A stretch of 64,000 nucleotides of DNA, from the NCBI GenBank assembly GCA_014925825.1, contig JACGCK010000053.1:186001-250000 (forward strand). The letters are read 5' to 3'. The position numbers and the translations under genes are program-made. Shown here in pieces: positions 10,746-23,200 of the stretch (positions are counted from its first letter, which is position 1; each line of letters opens with the position of its first letter). This DNA comes from Pholiota molesta. Its lineage: Eukaryota > Basidiomycota > Agaricomycetes > Agaricales > Strophariaceae. The notes beneath the pieces are model-generated. The model saw nothing but the letters and a program-made list of their open reading frames with translations. It ran no database searches and was not told the origin of the DNA.

Positions 10746-13059
10746 TTACAGATAATTACTGATGTCTGATAAAAGCAAACAAAAATAATTACTGAGTCTT
10801 GTAAGTATTGTCAAGATAATCTTTATGTCCAAAGACTGCGGCCCAGGCAGTGCGTTCTTATTAGCAACACCCTCGGTTCCGCTTGTTGATGTGATGATAC
10901 CAGGGCGGTACTGAATCATATTAGGGTATGGGCTATACACCATCTAATAAGAGGATTAGAATTAGTATAATGCGTTCCAGTGGTCCTTTCAGACTCACAT
11001 CCCGATAAGAATCTCGCATGCGCATACGCATCAAGCATTTCGAATTGACGCTGGTGCTGTTGGGCTCCATCCAGACTTTCCAAACAGGATGATCCTTAGG
11101 GATGACTCGTCCCATATGTTTTCTGAGTATTTCCCAGGCGTGCCCGTTATAATGTAATCCAAGTACCCGAGCGAGCCGTTGAATGTGGTTATGGACGAAC
11201 GTGTGATAGAATTTTGGGAAAATCTCCTCGAGGGTATTTGTCGCAACGCAGTGCTGAGGAAGAAATTGGAAGTCCGTTCCAGTTGATTCACGTAAGGTGG
11301 GCGGGTGAATTCGAAGGCCACCCAAATCGCGAATGACGAAACCTTTCAAGTCTCCTGTGGTGAGATCGAACCTGGCGAGGACGTTTTGAGCATGAGCTTC
11401 AAAGGCTACGCCATTGTGGATGAGTGCTGGTATAAAGGCATCGCATGCAATCCTTATATACCTAGGCGGCAGATCAGCTACAAGTACACTTAAAGGTGGT
11501 AAGAGGCGTACTGCTCCAAAAATGCCTCTCGTTTGTTGACCGTGTCAAGCTGCAATGCGTGCTGCACAGCAGAAATGTCTGCAGGAACGTTGGCATGATC
11601 TGTTTCCAACAACGCAGCTACGACGATAACTGCTTCGTTTTCGGAGGGTTGATACATTTCTCTGATCACAGCCGTGAAGTGTTTCGCAATTTCAGGATCT
11701 GATGTACGATAAACCGCGCTGCTGGGTTCAAGTTCCACGACCAGGATCTTTGGATCTACAGCCAACTTCGGAACCACTTCCTTGGAAAATCGGGGGCCAA
11801 AGTCTGCCGTAAAATGAGAAATGGTACGCAAAGCGGACGATATTTTCACGCCGACAGCCAATTTGAGCGCAATGTCTGGAAAACCGGGAACGACCACAGT
11901 TCTTTCAATAAAAATGAGAGTTATTCAATGCGAGGGGTAGCCGAGCTCACCGAATACTTGACTGCGCCAATGTAGGAAGATAAATCTCGGCATTCAATAT
12001 TTCGATGTTCTTGAATTTCACTGCAATGTTCTTGGCTTGAAGCTCATGAATAGGCATATAGATAAAATTGTCATCTTCCACAAATGGACGGCCGGCCGTT
12101 TCGAAGGCCTTCATCGCTAGTTGTTGACTGATTCCTTTAAACTTTCCAAGAACGTCGAGATCTGATGCTGGGACTCGAACGAAGCGAATGCGAGGATGAT
12201 ACCAATCATAAGCCATAGAATTTTCGGTTGCATAGTTTGTAGGTAACATTCGGGCTCGATGCATCTTGACAATGCTCGTCAGACAATATCATGACAGACG
12301 GGAAACAACACTTACTGGGTGAGTTGGATGGCCGGCGACAAGACTTTGTTCCCATTCAATTGCGGGAGAATCTAACCTGGGGCACAATGGCGGATTCTCG
12401 TAAGCCAAAGCTAAAGCTATTTCAGCATACCGTAACGAGGGATATAAGTATTAAAGAAAGCACCTTGCCATTCGAACGAGCTCTTCAGTTCGAGAGCAAT
12501 TACCTCCAAAAGATTATCCGATACGACGAGACCTTCGATTAATTTTCGCCATAACGATACTGGATCAGAAACCCGTTGGAGGCTTCCGCGCGCGGACATG
12601 TCCCATGGAGGAGGTCGCAGGCAATCGAATATAGGTGGGATCAAATAGTCCTAATATACAAATTAGATTTTCTGTTTTCAAAAGTTGACGGGAACGTACA
12701 TCATAGTCTTCTTTCTTTCCATCTTCGAATTCATATACAATGGGCAGCATATCTAATGGGTCGACAAGACCGACGAGCTGGCCATGTTTGCGAGTTTGAT
12801 GATCTTTAAGAATTGGGGAGTGACGCAAGGGTATCATAACGAATATATCCTCGGAACGGAAAGGTCGATAAACATTGACGTTTTCCGAGATTGTGTGAAT
12901 CGAAAGCACCACCATGAGACCTGTCGCATCGCGGACTGGCTCGCAGAATGGAACGTAAAAAGCACGAAGGATTTGTTCAGTTACCAGGCAGGATATTAAG
13001 CGCGATAGCACTGCGAAACTTGCATGTTCTTGAGGAGGAAGAACCGGTCCAGAAGACAT
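10746..13059 (-). CDS. NIS siderophore synthetase (IucA/IucC family), copy 1
   Basis: ATP-dependent synthetase of the NRPS-independent siderophore type, which adenylates a carboxylate (often citrate) and joins it to an amine or alcohol. Seven exons in one frame: 12700-13059, 12464-12650, 12316-12416, 11951-12264, 11512-11901, 10999-11461 and 10746-10943, giving 670 residues and no frame break. Diagnostic stretches: LVGLVDPLDMLP; the ATP-site motif SLVAGHPTHPMHRARML; FIYMPIHELQ; LKLAVGVKISSALRTIS; the second active-site motif GVAFEAHAQNVLARFD followed by GFVIRDLGGLRIHPPTL; and FVHNHIQRLARVLGLHYNGHAW. The motif has Arg (HRAR) where the neighbour has Lys (HKTR). The C-terminal ~65 residues (last exon) do not resemble copy 2. 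It is a tandem paralogue of the gene at 14421-16662. Substrate class (A, B or C) cannot be assigned by eye. Confidence 0.9.
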
Positions 13060-14420
13060 GAGATCGTGGGCTAGTCAAAGTTTCCGAACTCGGGCAGGAT
13101 TTATGGTTCAAATTGGTAAAATATGCCTGGGATGAGAATTGGCGTTGGTTAAGGAGGTAAGATAGAGTGAAACCAATTACCAGTGTGACTTCGATCAAGA
13201 GGATCGGGATGTCTGGCAACGATGGGTGGGGACCGAATTGACAGCTTTGAATTGAATTGGCCTGGAAGATAATTGCTGCTCTACAACTTTCAAAATGTCA
13301 AGACTTTGAAACATGAGGGGAAATGTAATAGGAGGTACTGACATAGAAACTTTTCCGAGCTTAATCTAGCTCAACTCCCTTAACTGAAAGAAAGCGCCAG
13401 ATAGAAAATAGTTGAGGGAAAGTTAATCAGTACCAAAAGATCAGGCTGGAAGGATGTCGCCCTTTTATTTAGCTGGGGAGATCTCCGATATGGTGAAAGC
13501 TATAACAAGAACAATCCATAGTATGAGCACGTCAGCTTGTCTCCCGGTGGATTCAAATATTGGCCACGGCAAGATGGTAATATTACGATACAATATGTCG
13601 TCTGATGAGAGTTATCTGATAAGCGCAGCAGCTTGATTCCGGTTATCTCCTTGACAAAGATGGTCCGACTGTCGGCGCTATCGGCACAGAGTCGGTGCTT
13701 GCCACTTTGTGCACGTTCGAACCCTCTATCCAGAGAACTGGGGCGCATTGCGCGGATATGGCCCACAGAAAGACGGGGCAATCAAGAAAGGCGGTAATAT
13801 GGATCCGACCCCAAGGCGCGCGTGGTTCTTTGGAGTCCCAAGCCAAGCTCTCTATGACACTTTGATCTGCGAGGTTGAATTCAGCCATATGAACTGCAGG
13901 AAAGATATATATGCGTACTAAATTGGAAACACAATTTATTCCCTTTGCATGATCGCGATGATGGTGGTGCTCAGTGTGTGAATGGTGTCAAGGTTGGACA
14001 GTGGAGGTTATGGAGTCTTGGTCAGCCCTAACGGAATGAGAGCGCGTCGATGTTGAACAAGTTCGCGAGTAGATTCAGAATTGGCCAGAAATTTTCGTTC
14101 ACTTCAATTGTCGTATTTCTACTGAAAACACTCGCAGATTGAATAGTGAGAGTGACAGGGCGGGCACAGGAAGAATAAAAAGTCGCATGAATCATTCAGC
14201 GTCAACGAAGAGTAGTTGCCTGTCTTCTGAACCGTTCATTAGCCCTCTTCATCATGAGCTGAGAGCGTTTCAAACTCCGCAGTCATGTTCTCTGCTATTT
14301 TCTGCTGTGATCCTGCTGTTCTCAGCTTGTGGGCAGCTGTAATGCAAAGAATGTTGGCAAGATCCTTGATTAGGCTGGGGAGGCTAATGGCCCAAAGTTT
14401 ATATCTATAATATTCTCATT
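13060..14420. other. Intergenic region between the two synthetases
   Basis: About 1.36 kb from the start of synthetase 1 to the stop of synthetase 2. Short frames on both strands show no family features. It should hold the promoter of synthetase 1 and the terminator of synthetase 2. An overlapping iron-GATA match sits at 13612-13622. Confidence 0.5.
13612..13622. promoter_or_regulatory. Candidate iron-GATA factor site, both strands
   Basis: The 11-mer TTATCTGATAA contains ATCTGATAA on plus and ATCAGATAA on minus, so it matches the fungal iron-GATA repressor consensus ATCWGATAA (Urbs1/SreA type) in both orientations. It lies about 555 bp upstream of the synthetase 1 start codon. The consensus is established knowledge; binding here is inferred. 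Confidence 0.45.
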
Positions 14421-16662
14421 TCAAGACATATCTTTGAACATATCACTCCTTGCTTTCTCCTTCGCATCCTGTGTAATGAATGAGATTCGGGAAAGGTCCA
14501 TGGAGATGCTTTATCGAAAAATGAGCACGAAGCTAGAGAATCAGAAGCAAATGCAAGACGCACAAATCTATACATAGACGACATTCTCATCCGCATGAAG
14601 CATTTCCCCGGCAGACTAGTTCTCTCGGGAGATAGCCAAGCATCATATAGAGGATGTTCTCTGGGGATGTTTTGTTGCAATTGTCGGCGAACCACGTTCC
14701 ATCCAAGGCCGTTGTAGTGCAGATCGAGGACGCGAATCAGCTGCTGAAAGTGGTTGTGGATAATCGTGTGATACATCCGGGTATAAACGTCGTCCAAAGT
14801 CTTTGCGATGATCGAATGGCCTTCGATGAAATCAAGGTCGACGCCGGTTGTTTCCTTCAGAGTTGGCTGGTGAATCTTCAAGCCACCGAAGTCTCGGACA
14901 ATAAAGCCTTTTAATTCCTTTGTTTCCATATCAAAACGCGCCACACAGTTTTGAGGATGGCATTCAAAAGCAACTCCATTCTGCAACATTGGAGGTAAGA
15001 AGGCGCGCAGGAAGACAGATACAAATCTGAAATGGCTTTAGTGGACGGTGTATATGGGGGTTGGTAGACTTACTTCTCGAGCCATCGCAGCCGTCTTTCC
15101 TGTGTATCCAGGTCGAAAACTCGCACAACGGAATAGACATTCCCATCTGTTCCTGTATGGCCTTTCTCCACCAAGGAGGTACACACAATCAATCGCTCAT
15201 TGTGATCTTCGCTTGTGGACTCGTGGCATTCCCTCACAATAGCTGCGCAGTGTTTTGCGATCTCTCCATCTGGATGAGAATGTACAACGCTGGCCAGTTC
15301 TCGAGCAACAGTAACAATATTGCGATCCATAGTAAGTGCAGGAACGATTTGCGCTGAGAACCGAGGACCTAAGTATGCCGATTCGGGTGAAATTGTTCGA
15401 ACTGCAGATGTAAGCCTGACTCCTATTGCTAGTTTGAGATGCAAGCCGCGATATGTATCTGGAATGACGACTGATCTGCGCACTAGGTTAACTTAATACA
15501 CCCCGGTGCATTGACTAAATCAATACCTCAAGCTCTGTTGGGCCAATAAAGGTAGACTGAATTCGTCAGGGTATACTAGGGCATCTGGAAATTTGTCTTG
15601 GATATGAACAAGTTGAAGTTCATGAACTGGAATGACCACGCGATCGTCTTCTAAGAAGAGTTCTTTGCCGCAACGGAGGGATGTTTCTTGCAGTAGAGGT
15701 TTAATCAACTCTTCGAAGTTATATGTAAGCTTGAGGTTGGTGCGCGGAATAGAGACAAATCGCAATTTGGGATGGAGGAGATCGTATAAGCCAGGTGCAT
15801 AATCTGGAAGTGGCGGAAGGAAGTGACGCGTTTTGTGCATCTGTACGAGTGCATAAGAATGTGGATAGTGGTGAATTCAAAATAGATATGAACCGGGTGA
15901 GTTGGGTGCCCTTCGACAATAGACTGCTCCCAAACGATGCTAGGGTCGTGGAAAGAAGGAGCCATTGGTGGGTGCTCGTAAGAATAAGCTAAAACGAGAA
16001 AATCAGAGCAATAAAAGGAGATTTTATATGCTGTACAAACCTTGCCATTTCACTGCACTTGCAAGCTCTAGAGCAATATCGACTTGTATTTGTTCATTGA
16101 GTTTGTAACTCTTTGCAAACTTATTCCAAATCGAGAGGGCATCCGTTGACTTGAACAACGAGCTCTTGCCGAAGTCTGGTCTTAGTTTATCTTTCACAGA
16201 GTCGAGCACAGCAGATATGAAAGATGCATGCTATGACTGAGGATTAGACCGTCGTAAAGCGAAAAATATAGCGGTGTTACATCGGGCGAAGTTCCGTCCC
16301 AAGGAAATTGTTCACTACCACTCTCGAAGATCGATGGTATCATATCCAAAGGATCCAACAGCCCGATCTCCCTTCCGATAAGAGAGCCACCATCTGGTTT
16401 AAATATCGGGCATGATGTAGAGGCACAATGGCGAGGATGTCGTCCATAATAAGAGGAGCAGCATCGAGTACTACTTCGCCCTGAAGTATGATAGCAAAGC
16501 CTCGGGCGTTGGAGTGTCCAAGGGTTGATAAAACGCGCGGACCAGCGATTCTGTGACCAGACAAGACAACAGACGTGCCGTGGTAGCGAATTGAGCTCGT
16601 TCATGTGGCTTGAAGTCCTGGGGAGGCACGGGGACAGGCATCACGAGTCGATTGGGGATCAA
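14421..16662 (-). CDS. NIS siderophore synthetase (IucA/IucC family), copy 2, two frame breaks in exon 1
   Basis: Paralogue of the gene at 10746-13059 with the same exon plan: 16281-16662, 16041-16230, 15894-15988, 15527-15840, 15074-15475, 14564-15026 and 14421-14468. It shows GLLDPLDMIPSIFE, the canonical ATP-site motif GHPTHPMHKTR, VVIPVHELQ, LKLAIGVRLTSAVRTIS, GVAFECHPQNCVARFD, GFIVRDFGGLKIHQPTL and LIRVLDLHYNGLGWN. The last exon codes for a short charged tail ending FKDMS. Exon 1 runs through three frames, with breaks near 16511-16517 and 16408-16411. Both look like one missing base, and summed exon length (1894) is two short of a multiple of three, matching that. The amino acids on both sides align with copy 1, so this was a functional gene recently and may still be one if the breaks are sequencing errors. 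Confidence 0.88.
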
Positions 16663-16834
16663 GTTGGTGAAAGGACGTGATTGAAAGTGGTTTGAAGGAA
16701 GACGTGAACGTGATTGAAACCTTCCAAGCCAATATTGAACATATGGTATTATTATACAGGAAAATCTCGATAGACTGCAGAGGCTACATTTGGAAGGACG
16801 ACCAAGCCATCAAACAACCGCAAACCTCGCAATC

Positions 16835-16843
16835 TTATCAGAT
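16835..16843 (-). promoter_or_regulatory. Candidate iron-GATA factor site
   Basis: TTATCAGAT on plus is ATCTGATAA on minus, an exact match to ATCWGATAA. It lies 173 bp upstream of synthetase 2 and 373 bp upstream of the ABC transporter start, with a CCAAT box about 100 bp away. Fungal iron regulons often combine GATA-repressor and CCAAT-complex sites; its use here is inferred. Confidence 0.5.
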
Positions 16844-17157
16844 CATTGTGCTGCCATTCGTGAAGCTGCTTGTGTCAAGAAATTTCCCGGATGACGTCCC
16901 GTTTGTACCTACTAAACACAGTTATCGGAAATGCCACTTTGCCTCGGATACGCTTCCGACGGGCCTTCTTGCATTACGATGGCATCTCTATTTCAGGGCC
17001 AAGCATCCACTTTTGCCTGTTAAAGTCGCACGAAGGACCCGTATCGTTGGAAAAATGCTGTCATTGTCGAAAAAATGAGGCCTTCACAACCTCATAAAGT
17101 AATAATCCACACTAATCACTGTGCCGACTGCGGGACTTCGCCGCAAGGATAGCGAAC

Positions 17158-17165
17158 TATATAAA
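17158..17165 (+). promoter_or_regulatory. TATA box of the ABC transporter gene
   Basis: TATATAAA lies 51 bp upstream of the start codon at 17216, a normal spacing for a fungal core promoter with a short leader. Confidence 0.5.
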
Positions 17166-17215
17166 CCAGATGCAGCAATGTTTCTGCGTGTACCTTCCTG
17201 GGACGTTCTCTAGAA

Positions 17216-20200
17216 ATGGCCGTTTTGAGGGCCAAAGCGAACGCGCCTGAACGGGAGGAACATGACGAAAAGGCCCAATCTGCTGCTCAATCCATCGCCT
17301 CCACTGACGTCGTTGATGAAAAGGGGGATATTGGGCTTGCTACGTCCAATACTTATCCACTCAAAATTCAGTTGGATCTAGGAGAGACGCGAATCAGGTC
17401 GAGAACGAGCTGGTGGAAGATATGGTATGTGTACAAACTCTGTATCAATCAACATAGTCTCTTATTTTCTTTTCCAGGATACCCAAAGGAATTCCTCCTG
17501 CCCCGCCAGCATCACTAGACGATGCAAAGGTATGCATGCTATTGTTCATGAGTACTGGAAGCTATCTAACAACAATTTTTGGTTCGCTTAGGAAATACCT
17601 CTAACCACAGCATCCTGGCTCTCTGTTCTGACCTACTTTTGGATCTCTCCGATGATGGTGCGTTTATATTCGCATCCATTTCACGTTGACCATTTCTTAA
17701 TTCGCCTCTTCAAGACTTTGGGTTATCAAAGAACATTACAAGCTACCGACCTATGGAAACTGGATGAATCTCACTCAGCCGAAGTTTTATCGACAAAATT
17801 CGACAACGCATGGGAGCTCCGAAAAGCGAAAGCACAAGCTTGGAACGCTGATTTAGCAAAAGGACTCATCAATCCAAGCACTTCCAGACAATTCATTTGG
17901 TTCCTTTACTCCCTAATGGCTGGAAGGAATTATTCGCGCCGTCGAGAAGAATTAGAGAAACAATGGAGAGAACACGACGGTCAAAAGCATCCAAGCATTG
18001 CCCTTGCTCTGAACGACGCTCTTGGTTTCTTCTTCTGGACAGGAGGTGCATTCAAGGTGACTTCAATTGCATTTATGTTTTGCGGAATTATTTTTGAGCA
18101 TTATTCATCCTGACAGGTCTTCGGAGATACCTGCCAACTGCTAGGACCGGTACTGGTTAAAGTATGCATATTCAATTTAGGGAGGACGAATTTTGATTGT
18201 TCTTCGTTTTAGGCCGTGATTAATTTTGCGAAAAGAAGAGCAACGGCAAAGGCTAATCATCAACCTGAAGAAAACGTCGGTATTGGGATTGCGATGGCAA
18301 TGGGTCTTTTTTGTCTTACAACCATGGCAAGTATCGGTAACCATCAGGTAATAAGCATTCAGTTCATCTTTATACTGGTTTATTTTTGTGTTGAAATATA
18401 TGCAATAGTTCTTCTGGCGCTCCATGTTAACGGGTACTCTGGCTCGGGGTACTCTCATCAAATCTATCTATAAACGTGGCGTCAACCTTACCGGGAAAGC
18501 TCGGACGTCAATCACCAACTCTGACATCACAAACCACATATCCACCGATGTGAGCATTACCTTCTGAGCTTTATAGACTTACATTGAATATTTTCTTAGG
18601 TTAGTCGAATAGATTCTTGTGCACAGTGGTTTGTAAGTTTGAGTCATTGCATGTGTCTTTCGTGATTTTGACTATTCGAAATTACGCAGCATGCTGGTGA
18701 CTTTGCAAATATAATCTATGCTACGCGTAGGAATGACTCAAACTCTGAATTCTAGCCTGGACAGCTCCTATTCAGATATCTGTCTGTCTTACTATCTTGC
18801 TTACCCAGGTATATATGTCGCGATCGAATGTGCGGGCCATTGCTCATCAATCTGCTACAGCTTGGACCTTCGGCGCTTGCTGGATTTGCGCTTTTCCTCA
18901 TTCTCGCGCCTCTGCAAGAGCGCGCTATGGCGCAACAGTTTCAGATCAGGAAGAAATCTATGAAGTATACCGATCAGCGCGCAAAAACCTTGCTCGAAGT
19001 CCTAGGTATGATCACCTCTTTATCATGTTGCGATACTTTATCGACCTGGTTTACCTAGGGTCTATGCGTGTCGTGAAATATTTTTCGTACGAAACGCCTT
19101 TCCTTGACCGTGAGTGAGATCTGACTGCATCAATCATCTGGGCTCACCTTGATTTCCTTCTCAGGAATCTATGATACTCGCGGTCACGAATTAAATGCCA
19201 TTAAAAACATCCTTTGGTCTCAATCCGCAAAGTGGGTTCCCTTGGACTTTTAGAATAGGAAAAGAGGTCTTACTTTTAACGAAACAGTGTCGCAGCGGCC
19301 TTCTCGCTTCCAGTTCTTGCTGCTACACTCGCGTTCGTGACATACACACACGTCGTTGCTGGGTTTGACGTTGCGATTATTTTCTCGTCTTTGAGCTTGT
19401 TCCAGGTACGACATGATTTGATAACATATGTGCCCTTCTTATTTCTTACATCTTCAATTCAGCTTCTTCGTCAGCCCATGATGTTCCTTCCTCGTGCGTT
19501 GTCCGCGACCGCAGATGCTCGCAATGCGTTGGCTCGCCTGCAAGGGATTTTCCACGCCGAATTACGGACGGACGATGCTCTACATATTGATGAAGAGCTT
19601 AAATGGGCGCTCCAAGTACAAGATGCTAGTTTTGTATGGGAAGAGAGCGCATCAAGCAACGACGCCGATCCAGTGACGTAGGCAGAAACTCAGCTGTACC
19701 ATTCAAAGTTCAGGGTATCGACATGAATGTCCAGCGGGGATCATTGGTGGCTGTAGTTGGCCGTGTGGGATCCGGTAAATCGAGCCTCCTCATGGGCTTG
19801 ATCGGCGAAATGCGGAAGATTTCTGGATCTATAAGCTTTGGAGGACGTGTGGCCTACTGTCCACAAACTGCATGGATTCAAAATTCTTCTCTGGTAAGCT
19901 CATTATCACACGGGCTATGAAGTGCATCTGATTTCTATTTTCCAAAGAGAGATAACATCATATTTGGACAACCTTTTGAGGAAGGCAAATATTGGCGTGT
20001 GATTGAAACTGCCTGCCTTCTCCATGATCTTGAATTACTACCAGATGGCGACCTGACCGAAGTACGTCGAGCTTTTCTTTTCCCGACTTTCGATCTGACT
20101 GCATTAGATTGGAGAAAAAGGTGTCAACCTAAGCGGTGGTCAAAAGCAGCGGGTAGGTCCTATCATTGTTGCTGGTTTTCTAGCTTTGTTTTGACGCATA

Positions 20201-23200
20201 CGTTTCCTAATAGATAAACGTCGCCAGATCTCTCTACTACGATGCCGATATCGTCATTATGGATGATCCCTTGTCTGCAGGTGAAATACTGTCTATTGCT
20301 ATTATTTGCTTCATACTCTGATACAGATTCATGGTAAATTTTGCAGTGGACGCTCATGTTGGAAAATCATTATTCCACGACGCTATCGTTGGGTCACTTC
20401 GCAATCAAGGCAAAACTGTCATATTTGTCACACACGCCTTGCACTTCCTTTCCTATTGCGATTATATTTATACCTTGCGCGATGGACGCATAGCTGAGCA
20501 AGGAACCTTTCAGCATCTTATAGAAGCAAATGGAGAATTCGCCAGACTCGACAAGGAGTTCGGTGGCGGCGGAACTTCCGAGGAGCCTGAGCCATCCAAC
20601 CAAAATACAATTATCACAGAAGACTTGAAGGAAAATTTGGCATCTACCAGTCGTCGCCAGGCAGCTACCGGTACAGGAAAGTTGGAAGGAAAGCTGATCA
20701 TAAAGGAGCATAGGTCAACCGGGTCGATATCAAAACATGGTAACGTAGTTGTATTGGTTCCTCTTTATCTCTCCCTGCTCATAATGTGTCAGTTTACAAG
20801 GCCTATTTCCATGCGGGTAAAGGATGGTACACTACTCCGCTTCTTGTTCTCGCCATCGTGTTATTGCAAGGAAGCTTAATCACCAGTTCTTACACTCTGG
20901 TCTGGTGGCAAGCAAAGTGAGCTTTCGACTGCTATTCGCATAATTGAGCTTTGGAATTAACTCGAGCAGTACCTTCGATCGCCCTTTTTCTTTCTATCAA
21001 ACGTTATATGCTGGAATGGGAATAGCGCAGGCTGTGTTTACCTTTTCAGCGTACGTCTCCTTCTATTATTCCAAGAACTAATCCATGACAACTTCCACAG
21101 TGGCTGGGCGACTGATATTTTTTCATATCTTGTCTCAACGCACCTGCATCATGCCGCGGTTTTCAATATTTTCCATGCCCCCATGTCATTTTTTGATACA
21201 ACGGTAAGAGTGTTTATATTGTTGGCATTGTAATATCACTTGTTAATCTTTCTTCATCTAGCCAATGGGTCGGATCATCGGAATCTTCGGAAAGGACATA
21301 GACAGTGAGGCAAAATTTCATCCATGAACACTTCGGGTAACTAAGATTTCCATGCAGATATCGACAACCAGCTTCCAGGTACATTCCTTTCTCGCGATCG
21401 CCTGATATACAAACTTGCACTGACAGATCTACCTCTCAGTTTCAATGCGAATGCGTTAGTGGCTTCTGCACTGGTAGTGATTAACGATGGTTTCTTATTT
21501 GATCCTCTAGTTGTCCTGACCATTTCCAATGTCCTTGGATCCGTCATCCTTATAACAGTTGTGGAACATTATTTCAGTAAGCCCATTATTTCTTTTCTCT
21601 CATTAAAGTACTGAAAAAAGTATAGTCATTGTAGTGGTATTTGTGTTTTTTGGATATCAGTATTTCGCTTCCTACTATCGTGCTAGCGCGAGAGAAGTGA
21701 AACGCTTAGGTGCGTCAGAACTTGCCTTTGAGAATTGTCTCCATGCACCGATTCCTTACGTTTACATTCTACGTACTAGATTCAATGCTTCGGTCATTGC
21801 TATATTCGCATCTCTCCGAATCTTTGACTGGTAAGTCAAATCCTCTGATTTGTGAACACAAACTAGACAACTTTCTTCAGGTCTACCAACGCTACGAACA
21901 TATGGCGAAATTCCTCGCTTCCTCAAGGAAAATGCTTATTATATTGACCTTGAAAATCGTGCTCTAGTCCTCAGCGTTACAAACCAAAGGTAACTTCCGG
22001 CGAACGAATTATTTCTTTTCTTCTAATGGCCATGGTTATCTAGATGGCTTTCAATTCGACTCGACTTCTGCGGGGCAATATTAATATTCATCGTAGGTCT
22101 AGATATCTTTTACTGTCTCGTTATACTAACCCGATGAAGGTCGCATTGTTTGCCATATGCGGAGTTTCAGGTATTACACCAGCTCAAGTTGGACTCATTC
22201 TCACCTATACAAGTATGTCGCTTTTTTATTTTTTGTCAACGAAATCCAAACTAAAGAATCTACAGCTTCGCTGACGCAAGCCTGCGGTATGCTTACGAGG
22301 CAGACTGCGGAAGTCGAAGTAAGTTAGAAACCATCGCATTCACAAAGGATATCCTCTTACATGTCTATCATAGAACTATTTGAACTCTGTGGAACGGGGT
22401 AAGTTCCAAAAATTGTTTCCTTATTCTGAATTTTGTCTGAGCTGTCTTTTTAGTTGTGCATTATAGCCAAAGGGAGTTCTTGGAGCAAGAGGCACCGCAT
22501 GAAATTCCTGAAATGAAACCACCTCCTGAATGGCCTGCGAAAGGCGCTATTGATCTCAAAGATCTTACATTATGCTACCGACCTGGACTTCCTAATGTTC
22601 TCCATGGAATATCCCTGTCAATTCGTGGGGGCGAAAAGATAGGAATTGTCGGAAGGACAGGTGCTGGAAAGTCGTCCATAACTCTGGCCCTTCTACGAAT
22701 TGTTGAATATGGAGGTTTGATTACAATCGATGGGTAAATCGTGTTTGAACTGTCCTGATACGAAGCTAACAAAATGATCTAGTGTTGATATTTCGAAGAT
22801 TGGTTTGAAAGATTTACGCACGAAGGTTGCGATTATTCCCCAAGATGTACGTAACATGCCTGTTCTATCCTTCTATCTTCTGACGTCCGCATTTTGTTTT
22901 TCATAGCCCACAATCTTCAGCGGTATGTTTCAGTCATGTTCCAAGGTTCATACGCTGATCAACACGAATTGGACTAGGCACCGTAAGGACGGCGTTGGAT
23001 CCTTTCTTTGTGTATGATGACGCCCGTTTGTGGGATGCACTGCGACGGTCGTATCTTGTCGAAGAGGCATCTCAAGGAGAAGCATCAAGCAGCGAGGGTC
23101 AGCAAAAATCACTCTCGATACCGTGATAGAATCGGATGGCTTGAATTTGAGCGTCGGTGAACGATCACTCCTCAGTCTTGCGCGTGCTTTGGTGAGAGAT

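Larger units (their letters stand above)
16663..17215. promoter_or_regulatory. Divergent promoter between synthetase 2 and ABC transporter
   Basis: This 553-bp region separates the start codons of two divergent genes. It holds a CCAAT box at 16729-16733 (67 bp from the synthetase 2 start), an iron-GATA match at 16835-16843 and a TATA box for the transporter at 17158-17165. An open frame of 133 codons (16677-17078) lies inside but has no family features, and I do not call it a gene. Confidence 0.55.

Noticed and set aside
13500..13888. Overlapping minus-strand frames in the gap between the synthetases, considered as a small accessory gene
   Set aside because: No conserved motifs, no splice sites that extend them, and they overlap each other in different frames.
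16677..17078. 133-codon open frame between synthetase 2 and the ABC transporter
   Set aside because: It fills the shared divergent promoter, covers the CCAAT and GATA matches, and has no conserved features or splice partners.
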